Of a DNA stretch of 64,000 nucleotides, positions 29,440-38,929 are shown one piece after another. Position numbers and translations under genes: made by a program. This DNA is from Robbsia betulipollinis (GTDB lineage: Bacteria; Pseudomonadota; Gammaproteobacteria; Burkholderiales; Burkholderiaceae), in assembly GCF_026624755.1 (NCBI RefSeq), contig NZ_JAPMXC010000001.1, positions 2,576,365 through 2,640,364 on the forward strand. The letters are read 5' to 3'. Under the pieces are notes generated by a model. That model had not been told where the DNA came from. It did no database searches and saw only the letters and a list, made by a program, of their open reading frames with translations. Within the stretch, counting starts at the first letter, position 1; each line of letters starts with the position of its first letter.

Positions 29440-29668
29440 TTGCTGCTCCTATCTTTTTATTGGTTGTCGCCCCAGGCAGGGCGACTCGTGCAGGACACAA
29501 AAAGCAAATAGCGCGCCATGCAGGCTCGGCAACCGCGCGCTTCACGGTTCTTTCCATGCTTTTCGGCAGGCGCTGCCGCCCCCGTGCGCAATTCTTGCCG
29601 CCCCCGGGGTCAACCTTACATGCCTTACCCCGGTGCGCGGTGGCGCCAGCCTCTCCCGCGCGTCGCGC

Positions 29669-31744
<2,076 letters not shown>

Positions 31745-31799
31745 TTTGAAGCGTAAACGATACACCCCGGCGTGGATCGGGGGCAAGGCCGCATTCGCA

Positions 31800-31840
31800 T
31801 GGACAGGGACTAGGGATTACCCTACAATAGGGTTAACCCT
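31800..31840 (+). promoter_or_regulatory. Sigma-70-like promoter with paired AGGG-N4-CCCT sites
   Basis: TGGACA (31800-31805), a 17-base spacer and TACAAT (31823-31828) form a good housekeeping promoter for the DUF3563 gene. AGGGATTACCCT (31812-31823) and the perfect palindrome AGGGTTAACCCT (31829-31840) flank the -10 box, 17 bp apart start to start. They would place a bound regulator directly over the -10 and the transcription start. Confidence 0.65.
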
Positions 31841-31866
31841 TAAATAGATTCCGTGGAGTGTTGGTC

Positions 31867-32058
31867 ATGAAAGCCGCAATGAAAATGTTCCGTTCGCTGA
31901 GTGTTTTCCTGTCGACTAGCGCCGACGCGCGTCGCGAAGCGCGCCAGGCGAACTATCTGTCGCAAGCCACTGACCTGCACGACCTCGAGTTCCGCATTCG
32001 TCAACTCGACCGCCAGCAGGCACGGCCGGCCGCTTCGTGGATGAGTCTGCAAGGTTAG
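31867..32058 (+). CDS. DUF3563-family small protein
   Basis: A 63-residue protein from the ATG at 31867 (MKAAMKMFRSL), preceded by GTGGAG. The C-terminal half ATDLHDLEFRIRQLDR, with Arg/Gln-rich flanks, is the DUF3563 pattern common in Burkholderiales. Proteins of this family are small, cytoplasmic and of unknown function. The gene has its own strong promoter with candidate operator sites and an intrinsic terminator right after the stop, so it is a self-contained transcription unit. Confidence 0.78.
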   Translation: MKAAMKMFRSLSVFLSTSADARREARQANYLSQATDLHDLEFRIRQLDRQQARPAASWMSLQG

Positions 32059-32081
32059 AGCAACTGGCGATCGCCAAAGAC

Positions 32082-32142
32082 AAAGGGCGTCACGCGAAAG
32101 CGCGACGCCCTTTTTTACGCATTCCCGCAATCGGGAATGCGT
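32082..32142 (+). terminator. Intrinsic terminator plus second hairpin between convergent genes
   Basis: AAAGGGCGTC...GACGCCCTTTTTT (32082-32116), with an inner CGC-GAAA-GCG helix, is a textbook terminator for the DUF3563 transcript. It is followed by a perfect 11-bp hairpin (ACGCATTCCCG, loop CAAT, CGGGAATGCGT; 32117-32142), which lies downstream of the convergent entericidin gene and may end that transcript. Confidence 0.9.
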
Positions 32143-32195
32143 GAGTCCGGCTTCCGCTGGCGCCAGTGCGGCGCGTACGGATTACGGACCGCGAG

Positions 32196-32330
32196 TTACT
32201 TGTGCTCTTCCGCCGTGTTCGACAGGGCTTGACCGCCCTTCGAAATGTCCTGGCCTGCGCCGGACATCGTGTTGCAACCGGCCAGAGCGGCGGTTCCGGC
32301 GATCAGAAGCAGAGCGATGATGCGGTTCAT
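32196..32330 (-). CDS. Entericidin A/B-family lipoprotein
   Basis: A 44-residue lipoprotein: a short signal peptide with lipobox ALAGC (lipidated Cys at residue 19), then NTMSGAGQDISKGGQALSNT, the conserved entericidin pattern. Entericidins are small outer-membrane lipoproteins linked to stress-induced cell lysis in enterics; whether this one acts as toxin or antidote cannot be told. Only one copy is present here. The ATG at 32330 is preceded by AGGAAAG. Confidence 0.9.
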   Translation of the reverse strand: MNRIIALLLIAGTAALAGCNTMSGAGQDISKGGQALSNTAEEHK

Positions 32331-32791
32331 AGTGACTTTCCTCTTGTGTTGTTGGGCCATTCGCAGCTTATCGGCGCTGATCGTTGGCATGGTTGCCCGA
32401 TACCGCAAAGCGGTATCGATGCATGGCCGTATCCTAGAAGGTCGCCGCAATGGCGACTGTCGGCGGAAAACGGATTCCCATGTCAGCGCCGTCCGACATG
32501 CGGTTCCACTTTACACCCGGCGGCATGGCGTGCGATAGCGCGTCCCCCGCGCGAATCACATTGTCGGCATGGATACCACAGCACGCCGCTTTCCCGCCTG
32601 CCAAAGCGCGCTCGTGCCGGTCGTGAATATTGTCCTGTAAAGGCCGGTTCGTCTCGAGCACGCGCCGACGCGAACCCTACGCCAGCGCCTCTTCTGTCGG
32701 TGGATTCCCACAGCAAAACAGGATGGAGACGGATGCGTGGGGTGCGCGCATGTCGCTACGATGGGCGCAACTGAAAAAAAGGAGTTGTGCC
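32331..32791. other. Long intergenic region without a supported gene
   Basis: About 460 bases between the entericidin gene and the DUF1328 gene. It contains one perfect inverted repeat (32398-32418) and the promoters of the two divergent genes. Short open frames on both strands overlap one another and show no start signals or recognisable protein features. Confidence 0.5.
32398..32418. promoter_or_regulatory. Perfect 9-bp inverted repeat upstream of the entericidin gene
   Basis: CGATACCGC and GCGGTATCG flank the bases AAA. It is about 70-90 bases upstream of the entericidin ATG and has no T tract on either side, so it is more likely a protein-binding site than a terminator. Confidence 0.45.
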
Positions 32792-32968
32792 ATGTTGAAA
32801 TGGGCTTTGATTTTCGCGGTCATTTCCTTGATCGCCGCCGTCTTCGGCTTTACCGGAATCGCTGCGGGTGCCGCCGGCATCGCCAAATTCCTGTTCATCC
32901 TGTTTCTCGTGCTGTTCGTGGTGTTCCTGCTGCTGGGCTTTTTCGTCACGAAGAAAGTCGTCGACTAG
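32792..32968 (+). CDS. DUF1328-family small membrane protein
   Basis: A 58-residue inner-membrane protein with two hydrophobic helices: [20 protein letters not shown] and [20 protein letters not shown], with the conserved AAGAAGIAK turn between them. This matches the DUF1328 (YtjA) family of unknown function. The start ATG at 32792 has an AGGAG ribosome site 9 bases upstream. Longer upstream starts add sequence without membrane-protein character. Confidence 0.88.
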   Translation: MLKWALIFAVISLIAAVFGFTGIAAGAAGIAKFLFILFLVLFVVFLLLGFFVTKKVVD

Positions 32969-33110
32969 ACGCCGCAACCCGCCGCGGGCGCCAGCAAGCG
33001 GGTTTGTGCCGGGAGCTGGCGCAGACCTTGCGTAGCGCTACGGCATGCGACGCCCGGTCCGCCATCGGCGGCAGGCGTCGCCTCCCACCGACCCGATACC
33101 AGGAGCAGTT

Positions 33111-33686
33111 ATGGCAAACGCCTTGCAACAAGCCCAGCCCTCGAACGATGAATTCTCGATCGATCTCGCCGCCATCCGCGAGCGGGCCCGCCAGCACATC
33201 AAGGACGGCGCCGTCACCGATTCGTATGGTGCGAACCGCGAGACCGTACTCAAGCTGTTGAACGAATCGCTTGCGACCGAGATTGTTTGCACCCTGCGCT
33301 ACAAGCGCCATTACTTCATGGCGAAGGGCATCCACGCCGAACCGGTCGCCGCAGAATTTCTCGAGCACGCCGGTGACGAACAGCGGCACGCGGACATGCT
33401 GGCCGAGCGTATCGTGCAGCTGGGCGGCGAGCCGAATTTCTCGCCGGACGGCCTCCTCAGCCGCAGCCACTCGCAGTATGTCGAAGGCAACACCCTGAAC
33501 GACATGATTCGCGAAAATCTGATTGCCGAGCGTATTGCGATCGACAGCTATCGCGAAATCATCCAGTACCTGGGAGACCGCGACTCCACCAGCCGTCGCA
33601 TTTTCGAGACAATTCTTGAACAGGAAGAGGAGCACGCCGACGACATGGCCGATTTCCTCGATCACGACGACGGCGCGAAGAACTAA
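33111..33686 (+). CDS. Ferritin-like (bacterioferritin/DPS-type) protein
   Basis: A 191-residue four-helix-bundle protein. Ferroxidase-type ligands are visible in each helix: NESLATEIVCTLRYKRHYF, EHAGDEQRHADMLAERI (ExxH), ENLIAERIAIDSYREI and EQEEEHADDM (ExxH). The pattern is that of the ferritin-like DPS/bacterioferritin proteins that oxidise and store iron. There is no heme-axial Met context that would prove heme binding. It starts at the ATG at 33111 with AGGAG 7 bases upstream; a longer open frame upstream is not supported. Confidence 0.85.
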   Translation: MANALQQAQPSNDEFSIDLAAIRERARQHIKDGAVTDSYGANRETVLKLLNESLATEIVCTLRYKRHYFMAKGIHAEPVAAEFLEHAGDEQRHADMLAERIVQLGGEPNFSPDGLLSRSHSQYVEGNTLNDMIRENLIAERIAIDSYREIIQYLGDRDSTSRRIFETILEQEEEHADDMADFLDHDDGAKN

Positions 33687-33770
33687 GCCACACGGTCCAT
33701 ACCATAGGCTGGATTCGCGACAGGAGGAGCATTTCCTGTTGTGATGCCTACCCATGCGAGCGCGCCCGCG

Positions 33771-33796
33771 GCCCGGCTATCGTGAGATAGCGGGGC
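33771..33796 (+). terminator. Hairpin after the ferritin-like gene
   Basis: GCCCGGCTATC, loop GTGA, GATAGCGGGGC: an 11-bp stem with one mismatch, 85 bases after the ferritin stop. There is no T run, so this may be a Rho-independent-like or mRNA-end structure only. Confidence 0.35.
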
Positions 33797-33874
33797 CGCC
33801 GGCGCGCTTGCGCGCTTTCACGCCGCTGCATCGGGCGAGTTGGTAGAATGGCGCTTTCCATTTGGACAGCGCCC

Positions 33875-34507
33875 ATGATCGAGATCTTGATTGCGGACGA
33901 CCATGCGATCGTACGTAGTGGTCTCGCACAGATCGTTTCCGAAGAAGCGGACATGCGCGTGGCCGCGGAAACGGCGACAGGCGACGCAACCATTGCGAAA
34001 GTGCGCGAAATGGCTTTCCATGTCGTCTTGCTGGATATCGCGATGCCGGACAAGAACGGCATCGACACGCTCCGCATCATCAAGCAGATTCGCCCGAACC
34101 AGGCCGTGCTGATGCTCTCGGGTTATCCCGAAAGTCAGTATGCGATCAGTCTTTTGCGTGCCGGCGCCGATGGATATGTCGCCAAGGACGTGCCGCCGAA
34201 CGAGATTCTGCGGGCGATCCGTACCGTTGCGCGGGGTCACCGCTATCTTTCCGAGTCCACCGCGGATGCGCTCGCGCACAAGCTTTCGCAGCCGGCCGAC
34301 CAGCTTGCGCACGAGTTGCTTTCAGAGCGGGAATTCCAGGTGTTCTGTAAATTATCCTCGGGGCGTCTGCCGACCGAGATCGCCGAGGAACTGCATCTTT
34401 CCGTAAAAACGGTCAGTACCTACCGGGCACGCGTGCTGGAAAAGATGGGCATGAACAACAATGCCGATCTGACGTACTACGCCATCAAGAACCGCCTGAT
34501 CGACTAA
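33875..34507 (+). CDS. NarL/FixJ-type response regulator (orphan)
   Basis: A 210-residue two-component regulator. The receiver domain (1-120) has the acidic pair at 8-9, the phospho-acceptor Asp54 in VLLDIAMPD, the Thr/Ser position in MLSGYPES and the Lys of YVAKDV. The C-terminal LuxR-type helix-turn-helix reads TEIAEELHLSVKTVSTYRAR. It starts at the ATG at 33875 (MIEILIADD); an upstream in-frame ATG at 33848 would add an unusual tail. No histidine kinase is adjacent, so the partner is encoded elsewhere. Confidence 0.93.
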   Translation: MIEILIADDHAIVRSGLAQIVSEEADMRVAAETATGDATIAKVREMAFHVVLLDIAMPDKNGIDTLRIIKQIRPNQAVLMLSGYPESQYAISLLRAGADGYVAKDVPPNEILRAIRTVARGHRYLSESTADALAHKLSQPADQLAHELLSEREFQVFCKLSSGRLPTEIAEELHLSVKTVSTYRARVLEKMGMNNNADLTYYAIKNRLID

Positions 34508-34557
34508 AGCGGGCCTGGGGCGAACCATGACGCCCCCGGATGACGCCCTCCCGCCAA

Positions 34558-36066
34558 TCAGACGGCAGCCGCGACCTTGCGCGGGATCCTCGACACGCTC
34601 AACAGCGTCGCCAGCAACGTCATCGCAGCCGCGATCCAGAGCGCGCCGTGCATGGCGGCTGCGTCCTGCAACGCAACCGATGCCGGACCGGTTCCCGCGG
34701 TATCCATGCGATACGCATAGGCGGCGAGAACCAGCGCCACCACTGCCGCGCCCAGGGACTGCCCGAACGTGCGCGCGATCCCCAATATTCCCGAGGCGGC
34801 GCCGCTGCGCGCGCGCACGACATTGCCGAGCATCTCGCGGTTGTTCGGGCTCTGGAAAAAGCCGAACCCCAGGCCGCAGACGAAGCCGCGCCAGCAGATG
34901 TCCAGCGCCGTTGCGTGCGTCGGCAGGGCCGCCAGCAAGGCGACGCCCAGGGTCAGTACGGCGAGCCCGATGCTCGACAGCACCGCTGGTGAGTGGCGGT
35001 CCGCGAGACGGCCGGCATAGGGTGCGGCCAGCACGATTGCCAGCGGCCAGGGCGTGAACAGCAGCGCGGATTCCAGGGCCGAATAGCCGAGCGCGCCCTG
35101 GAACAGAAACGGCAGCGCGATGAAGGTAATGCCTTGCCCGACGAACGAGCAGAAGGATGTCAGCGCGGCCATCGAAAAGCGTCCGGACGCGAAGATGTCG
35201 AGCGGCAGCAAGGGGCGTGCGGCGTGTCGCTGACGCCAGATGAACAGGAACGTCGCGGCGACCGCGATCACGCCGTACCATCCGGCCCGCGAATGGTTGC
35301 CCGGGAGTGTCAGTTGCGCGCACGCGTCCGCCGCCATGATCAGCATGCCCATCGCCGTCGCCGACAGGACGGCACCCGCCAGATCGAACCGCGCGGATCG
35401 CCGCGGCAGGTCCGCGGCATGCGCCGCCACCGGTTCCGCTGCATGCCCCGCCGGGGAGCGTCCCTGGTTTTCCCGCTGCGGGATCGCGCGCAGCGCCAGT
35501 GCGATCGCGACGATGCCCAGCGGTACGTTGATCGCGAACAGCCATTGCCAGCCCAGCACCGCCAGCATCGCACCGCCGATCGCCGGACCCGCCGCCGTCG
35601 AGGCTGCCACGGTCAGCGCATTGATACCCAGCGCGCTGCCCAGCAGCCGGGTCGGAAACACCATCCGGTAGATCGCCGGGCCGATGCTGAACATCGCCGC
35701 GCCGCCGATTCCCTGTAGCAGCCGCATCGCCACGAGCATGTCCAGGGACCCCGACAGCGCACAGCCCAGCGACGCCAGCGTGAACACCAGCAGGCCCGTC
35801 GCGTAGAGACGCCGAAAGCCCACGATGTCGGCAAGCGATGCGAAGCTCACCAGCAGCATCGCGGTGGCGAGCAAATAGGCGTTCGCGACCCAGATCGCCG
35901 CCGGCGCGTCCACGTGCAGCGCGTGTGCGATCGTCGGTAGCGCGACATTGACGATCGAACCGTCGAGCACGGCCATCGTCGTACCCAGCATGACGGCGGC
36001 CATCGCCAGGCGTCGTTCCCGTCCGGGGAGGCCGTCATCGGCCGGCAGGTCGGCAAAAAGTTTCAT
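34558..36066 (-). CDS. MFS drug transporter, DHA2 (EmrB/QacA) type
   Basis: A 502-residue inner-membrane transporter with about 14 helices. It starts with ATMAVLDGSIVNVALPTIA, the DHA2 helix-1 motif with the conserved Asp, and has GPAIGGAMLAVLGWQW with the following NVPLGI (motif C region). Members export drugs and dyes with protons. It is 14 bases upstream-neighbour to nothing in an operon sense: the second MFS gene ends 14 bases before its start region on the same strand, so the two are probably cotranscribed. Confidence 0.88.
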   Translation of the reverse strand: MKLFADLPADDGLPGRERRLAMAAVMLGTTMAVLDGSIVNVALPTIAHALHVDAPAAIWVANAYLLATAMLLVSFASLADIVGFRRLYATGLLVFTLASLGCALSGSLDMLVAMRLLQGIGGAAMFSIGPAIYRMVFPTRLLGSALGINALTVAASTAAGPAIGGAMLAVLGWQWLFAINVPLGIVAIALALRAIPQRENQGRSPAGHAAEPVAAHAADLPRRSARFDLAGAVLSATAMGMLIMAADACAQLTLPGNHSRAGWYGVIAVAATFLFIWRQRHAARPLLPLDIFASGRFSMAALTSFCSFVGQGITFIALPFLFQGALGYSALESALLFTPWPLAIVLAAPYAGRLADRHSPAVLSSIGLAVLTLGVALLAALPTHATALDICWRGFVCGLGFGFFQSPNNREMLGNVVRARSGAASGILGIARTFGQSLGAAVVALVLAAYAYRMDTAGTGPASVALQDAAAMHGALWIAAAMTLLATLLSVSRIPRKVAAAV

Positions 36067-36080
36067 GGTTTGGGTAGGCG

Positions 36081-37274
36081 TTACCGTATGGCGGGCGTGA
36101 GCGAGGCGCCGCCGCGCGCGTGATTGGTACCGGCGATCGCGGTGCAGGCCAGACCCACCGCGCAGACGCCGAGCCAGCCTGCGTGCGCCCAGGCGAGCGC
36201 GGCAAGCGCCGACCCCAGCGCGCCGCCGAGGAAAGAGCAGACGAAATAGACGGTGTTCAGGCGACTGCGCGCCTCGGGACGCAGCGCGTAGATGCGGGAT
36301 TGATTCGAGATCTGCGCGGCCTGCACGCCCGCGTCGAGCACGACGACACCGATGCCCAGCCCCAGCAGGCTATGCCCCGAGCAGGCGAAAATCACGAAGG
36401 ACGACGCCGTCACGGCGATCGCGATCGAAATGATGCGCCGCGGTCCGCGCCGGTCGGCGGATTTGCCGGCGAACGGCGCGATCAGGGCGCCTGCCGCCCC
36501 GGCCAGCCCGAACAGCCCGGCGCTCTGTGCGCCCATATGAAACGGCGCACCCGCAAGCAGCAGCGCCAGCAGCGACCAGAACGCACTGAAGGCGGCGAAC
36601 ATCGCCGCACCGGTGATCGACGTATCGCGCAGTACCGGCTCGGTGCGGAACAGGACCCACATCGACGCCAGCAGCGCGGGGTAGCGGGGCGCGTCGGCCG
36701 GCTTGCGGTGCGGCAGGCGCGCGGCCACCAGGAACCATAATGCCAGCATGGTGAGCGCGGCCACGATGTAGACCGCCCGCCATCCGGCATGCTCGGCGAT
36801 GATGCCTGCTGCCGTACGGGCCAGCAGGATGCCGAGCAGCAGGCCGCTCATCACCGTGCCCACCGCCTGCCCCCGATTCTCGGGCGCGGAAATCTCGGCG
36901 GCGAACGGCACTGCCTGCTGGGCGATGGTCGACAGCACGCCAACCGGTACCGATAGTGCCGCAACCCACAGCAGGGAAGGCGACCACGCCATTGCCGCCA
37001 GCGTCAGCGTGAGCCCGGCGATCAACCAGAGAATGATGGTGCGCCGGGCAATCCGGTCGCCCAGCGGGGCGACGAAGAACATCCCGGTGGCGTAACCCAG
37101 CTGGGTCGCGGCCGGCACGATCGCCACCCAGCGTGCGTCGTGCGGGAACGCCGCCCGCAGTACATCGAGCAGCGGCTGGATGTAGTAGATGTTGGCAACG
37201 GAGAGGCCGGCGATCGTGGCCAGCAACAGCAGCGTGCCGCGCGAACCGGCGGACGGGGAAGCGGGAGAGGGCAT
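36081..37274 (-). CDS. MFS transporter, 12-helix
   Basis: A 397-residue major facilitator. Helix 1 carries VANIYYIQPLLDVLRAAF, typical of a widespread bacterial MFS subgroup annotated as drug or metabolite exporters (YgaY-like). The loop 2-3 motif A is GDRIARRTIIL, and the second half has GKSADRRGPRR at the equivalent place. It is the upstream gene of a two-MFS unit, ending 14 bases before the DHA2-type gene. Substrate unknown. Confidence 0.86.
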   Translation of the reverse strand: MPSPASPSAGSRGTLLLLATIAGLSVANIYYIQPLLDVLRAAFPHDARWVAIVPAATQLGYATGMFFVAPLGDRIARRTIILWLIAGLTLTLAAMAWSPSLLWVAALSVPVGVLSTIAQQAVPFAAEISAPENRGQAVGTVMSGLLLGILLARTAAGIIAEHAGWRAVYIVAALTMLALWFLVAARLPHRKPADAPRYPALLASMWVLFRTEPVLRDTSITGAAMFAAFSAFWSLLALLLAGAPFHMGAQSAGLFGLAGAAGALIAPFAGKSADRRGPRRIISIAIAVTASSFVIFACSGHSLLGLGIGVVVLDAGVQAAQISNQSRIYALRPEARSRLNTVYFVCSFLGGALGSALAALAWAHAGWLGVCAVGLACTAIAGTNHARGGASLTPAIR

Positions 37275-37452
37275 CGGGGCAGGAATGGTGCAGCAATCGG
37301 GCGGCGTGCCGGCGGGGACGTCGTCGCCGGTGTCGGCCCGTGGCAGGCAGACGACGTGGCAGCGCGCACCGCGACGGCAAATATAAGGGCGAACGTGGCC
37401 TTTACCGCGATAGTATAAGCGGGCTTGGCGTACCGCGTCGCGCCGAGATCAG

Positions 37453-37481
37453 TGGAGTGAACCGGCCGACGGTGATAGAAT
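37453..37481 (+). promoter_or_regulatory. Promoter of the tRNA-Leu gene
   Basis: TGGAGT (37453-37458), a 17-base spacer and TAGAAT (37476-37481) end 13 bases before the first tRNA base. Confidence 0.5.
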
Positions 37482-37494
37482 CGCCTGCTCCCCT

Positions 37495-37879
37495 GCCGGG
37501 GTGATGAAATTGGTAAACATAGCGGACTTGAGTCATTGAGTGCCCGCCTGGAAACGGGTGGAGTAGAACCCTTCAAATTCGGTGAACCCCCTGACCCGCG
37601 CGGTCGAGGCAACGCCGAGCCAAGCCGCGCCGGATTCGCTTCGGGGCGGAAGGTGTAGAGACTAGACGGAGGGCACCTAAGCGCACCGCCCGCGCAGCAT
37701 CGGCGGCGTGTAGGGTGAAGGCATAGTCCAGCGCACGAACGGGCCATTGGCGGAACGAGAAGGGAGCCGGGACATTTTCCGGCTAGCCGACCCCCCGCTT
37801 GGCGCGGCGTCGAAAGACGTAGTGTGACGAAAATCCGCCGCCTTCGGGCTTACCGGTTCAAGTCCGGTCCTCGGCACCA
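37495..37879 (+). tRNA. tRNA-Leu(UAA), split by a group I intron
   Basis: Exon 1 is 37495-37529 and exon 2 is 37830-37879 (CCA encoded). The acceptor stem is GCCGGGG pairing with CCTCGGC. Joining the exons gives the anticodon stem-loop GCGGA-CTTAAAA-TCCGC, so the anticodon is TAA with the intron after its first base. Exon 2 has a variable arm and GGTTCAAGTCC T-arm. The intron is 300 nt. Confidence 0.96.
37530..37829 (+). ncRNA. Group I intron (IC3-like) in tRNA-Leu(UAA)
   Basis: A 300-nt self-splicing intron without an endonuclease reading frame. The 5' exon ends in T and the intron ends in G (omega-G). The internal guide GAGT (37538-37541 region, in ATTGAGTG) pairs with the exon end ACTT, giving the U-G pair at the 5' splice site. 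Conserved core blocks are visible: Q block ACGCCGAGCCAAGC near 37612, R block GTGTAGAGACTAGACGG (37653-37669) and S block AAGGCATAGTCCAG (37718-37731); GACTA and TAGTC form P7. These blocks match the Azoarcus tRNA-Ile and cyanobacterial tRNA-Leu introns as I know them. Confidence 0.95.
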
Positions 37880-37891
37880 AGAATTCCGTTC

Positions 37892-37917
37892 GAAGCAAGC
37901 CGGCTTCATTTATTTTT
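37892..37917 (+). terminator. Terminator after tRNA-Leu
   Basis: GAAGC...GCTTC with an inner AAGCCG loop is followed by ATTTATTTTT, 12 bases after the CCA end. Confidence 0.7.
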
Positions 37918-38034
37918 GCGAAAATAAAGATCCGCAGTCCGCTGGTTCGCCGTGATTTGGTTCCCGCAGCGCTGGTCGAATCATGGCGACACCAAATCTC
38001 TTTATCGTGCCGGTGTCGCCTGCCTTCATTGTGG

Positions 38035-38649
38035 CTGCCAGATCGATTCCTGAGTCGCAAAACTGGTTGCTCGATGAAGCGCCACGAAAGGTGGGAAACG
38101 ATAACTGACACGAAAAAATAAATAAGCAGTCCTATAAATCTTGTGATAAAAGAATTGCCGCTGAGATGCAGTGCCGTCGCGAGTTTTCCGCCATCTCCGA
38201 TGTTCGGAACGAATAACCGGCCAGGACGGCCAAGCTGCCCACAACATCACGCCGAAATTGTTGATCGAGAAAGTAGGGATGAAGATTGCATCCTGTCCCG
38301 CGATCGCGAAACCATATTGTTTTGCAATGGCCATCAGCAATCCAACTGCGTAAATCGCAATATGATGCCGCGCAGTGGCGAATAGCAACACGGGAGCGAT
38401 GATCAGATAAAACTGTTCTTCAATCGATAGCGTCCAAAAATGCGCCATGATGCCTGCATACTCCTGGCGGTAGGCTGTCATGAGATTCGACAGGTAAAGC
38501 GCGTGACCGAACAGGACTGGCCGCCCCAGATCGATTCCCTCAATCTTGAATTTGTGCTGGATGAATACCAGGAAAATGGTCAAGCCGCGCAACCCATTGA
38601 ATCCTGGGATGTTCTTGGACTCTTTGGCAAGTTCGCGGTGAAAGTCAAC
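38035..38649 (-). pseudogene. Decayed acyltransferase-3 (OafA/OatA-like) gene
   Basis: Pieces of an integral-membrane O-acyltransferase remain. The N-terminal GFNGLRGLTIFLVFIQHK motif and the WTLSIEEQFYLIIAPVLL motif are intact in one frame (about 38240-38649, no good start codon, preceded by a stop at 38650). The typical C-terminal block IVSHLSWRFIEQPVLRLRN lies in another frame (about 38035-38240). The frame changes near 38240, and the whole is only about 200 codons, against roughly 350 for the family, so there is also an internal deletion. The region is visibly AT-richer than its neighbours and sits directly behind tRNA-Leu. Intact members acylate cell-surface sugars. Confidence 0.85.
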
Positions 38650-38892
38650 TCAGTCGATACGAAAGAGCGTCATTTCCGGGTACTGAACCTGGAATAAAAA
38701 TCGCGAATTTTTACGAAGGTAATGAAAAATTCCTGAATGGCATCGCTGTCGTTCCGAATTATCAGAGGGACGTTTCGAAGCTGACATCGGCTGTGCCGAA
38801 AAAAATATGTATCTCGAAAATGCGTCGTGAGAATTCCCGCCTCTGGACGACCCGCAATGACAGATTGCGGCTTGGTGCCACTGCTTGGCCGG

Positions 38893-38898
38893 TATAAT
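38893..38898 (+). promoter_or_regulatory. Consensus -10 box before the MATE gene
   Basis: TATAAT lies 31 bases before the MATE start codon at 38930. A clear -35 hexamer at 17 bp is not visible. Confidence 0.45.
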
Positions 38899-38929
38899 GA
38901 CGGCCTGCTCCGCGTCTTCAAGCCCCTGA

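Noticed and set aside
32434..32716. Small open frames in the entericidin-DUF1328 gap
   Set aside because: Overlapping frames on both strands, without ribosome sites or recognisable protein character.
33771..33796. Considered as a strong terminator after the ferritin-like gene
   Set aside because: One mismatch and no T tract; kept only as a low-confidence hairpin.
37677..38111. Open frame on the minus strand across the tRNA-Leu 3' exon (includes RTGLEPVSPKAADF)
   Set aside because: This peptide is the reverse translation of a tRNA-Leu gene plus intron; only its N-terminal part reflects the acyltransferase remnant.
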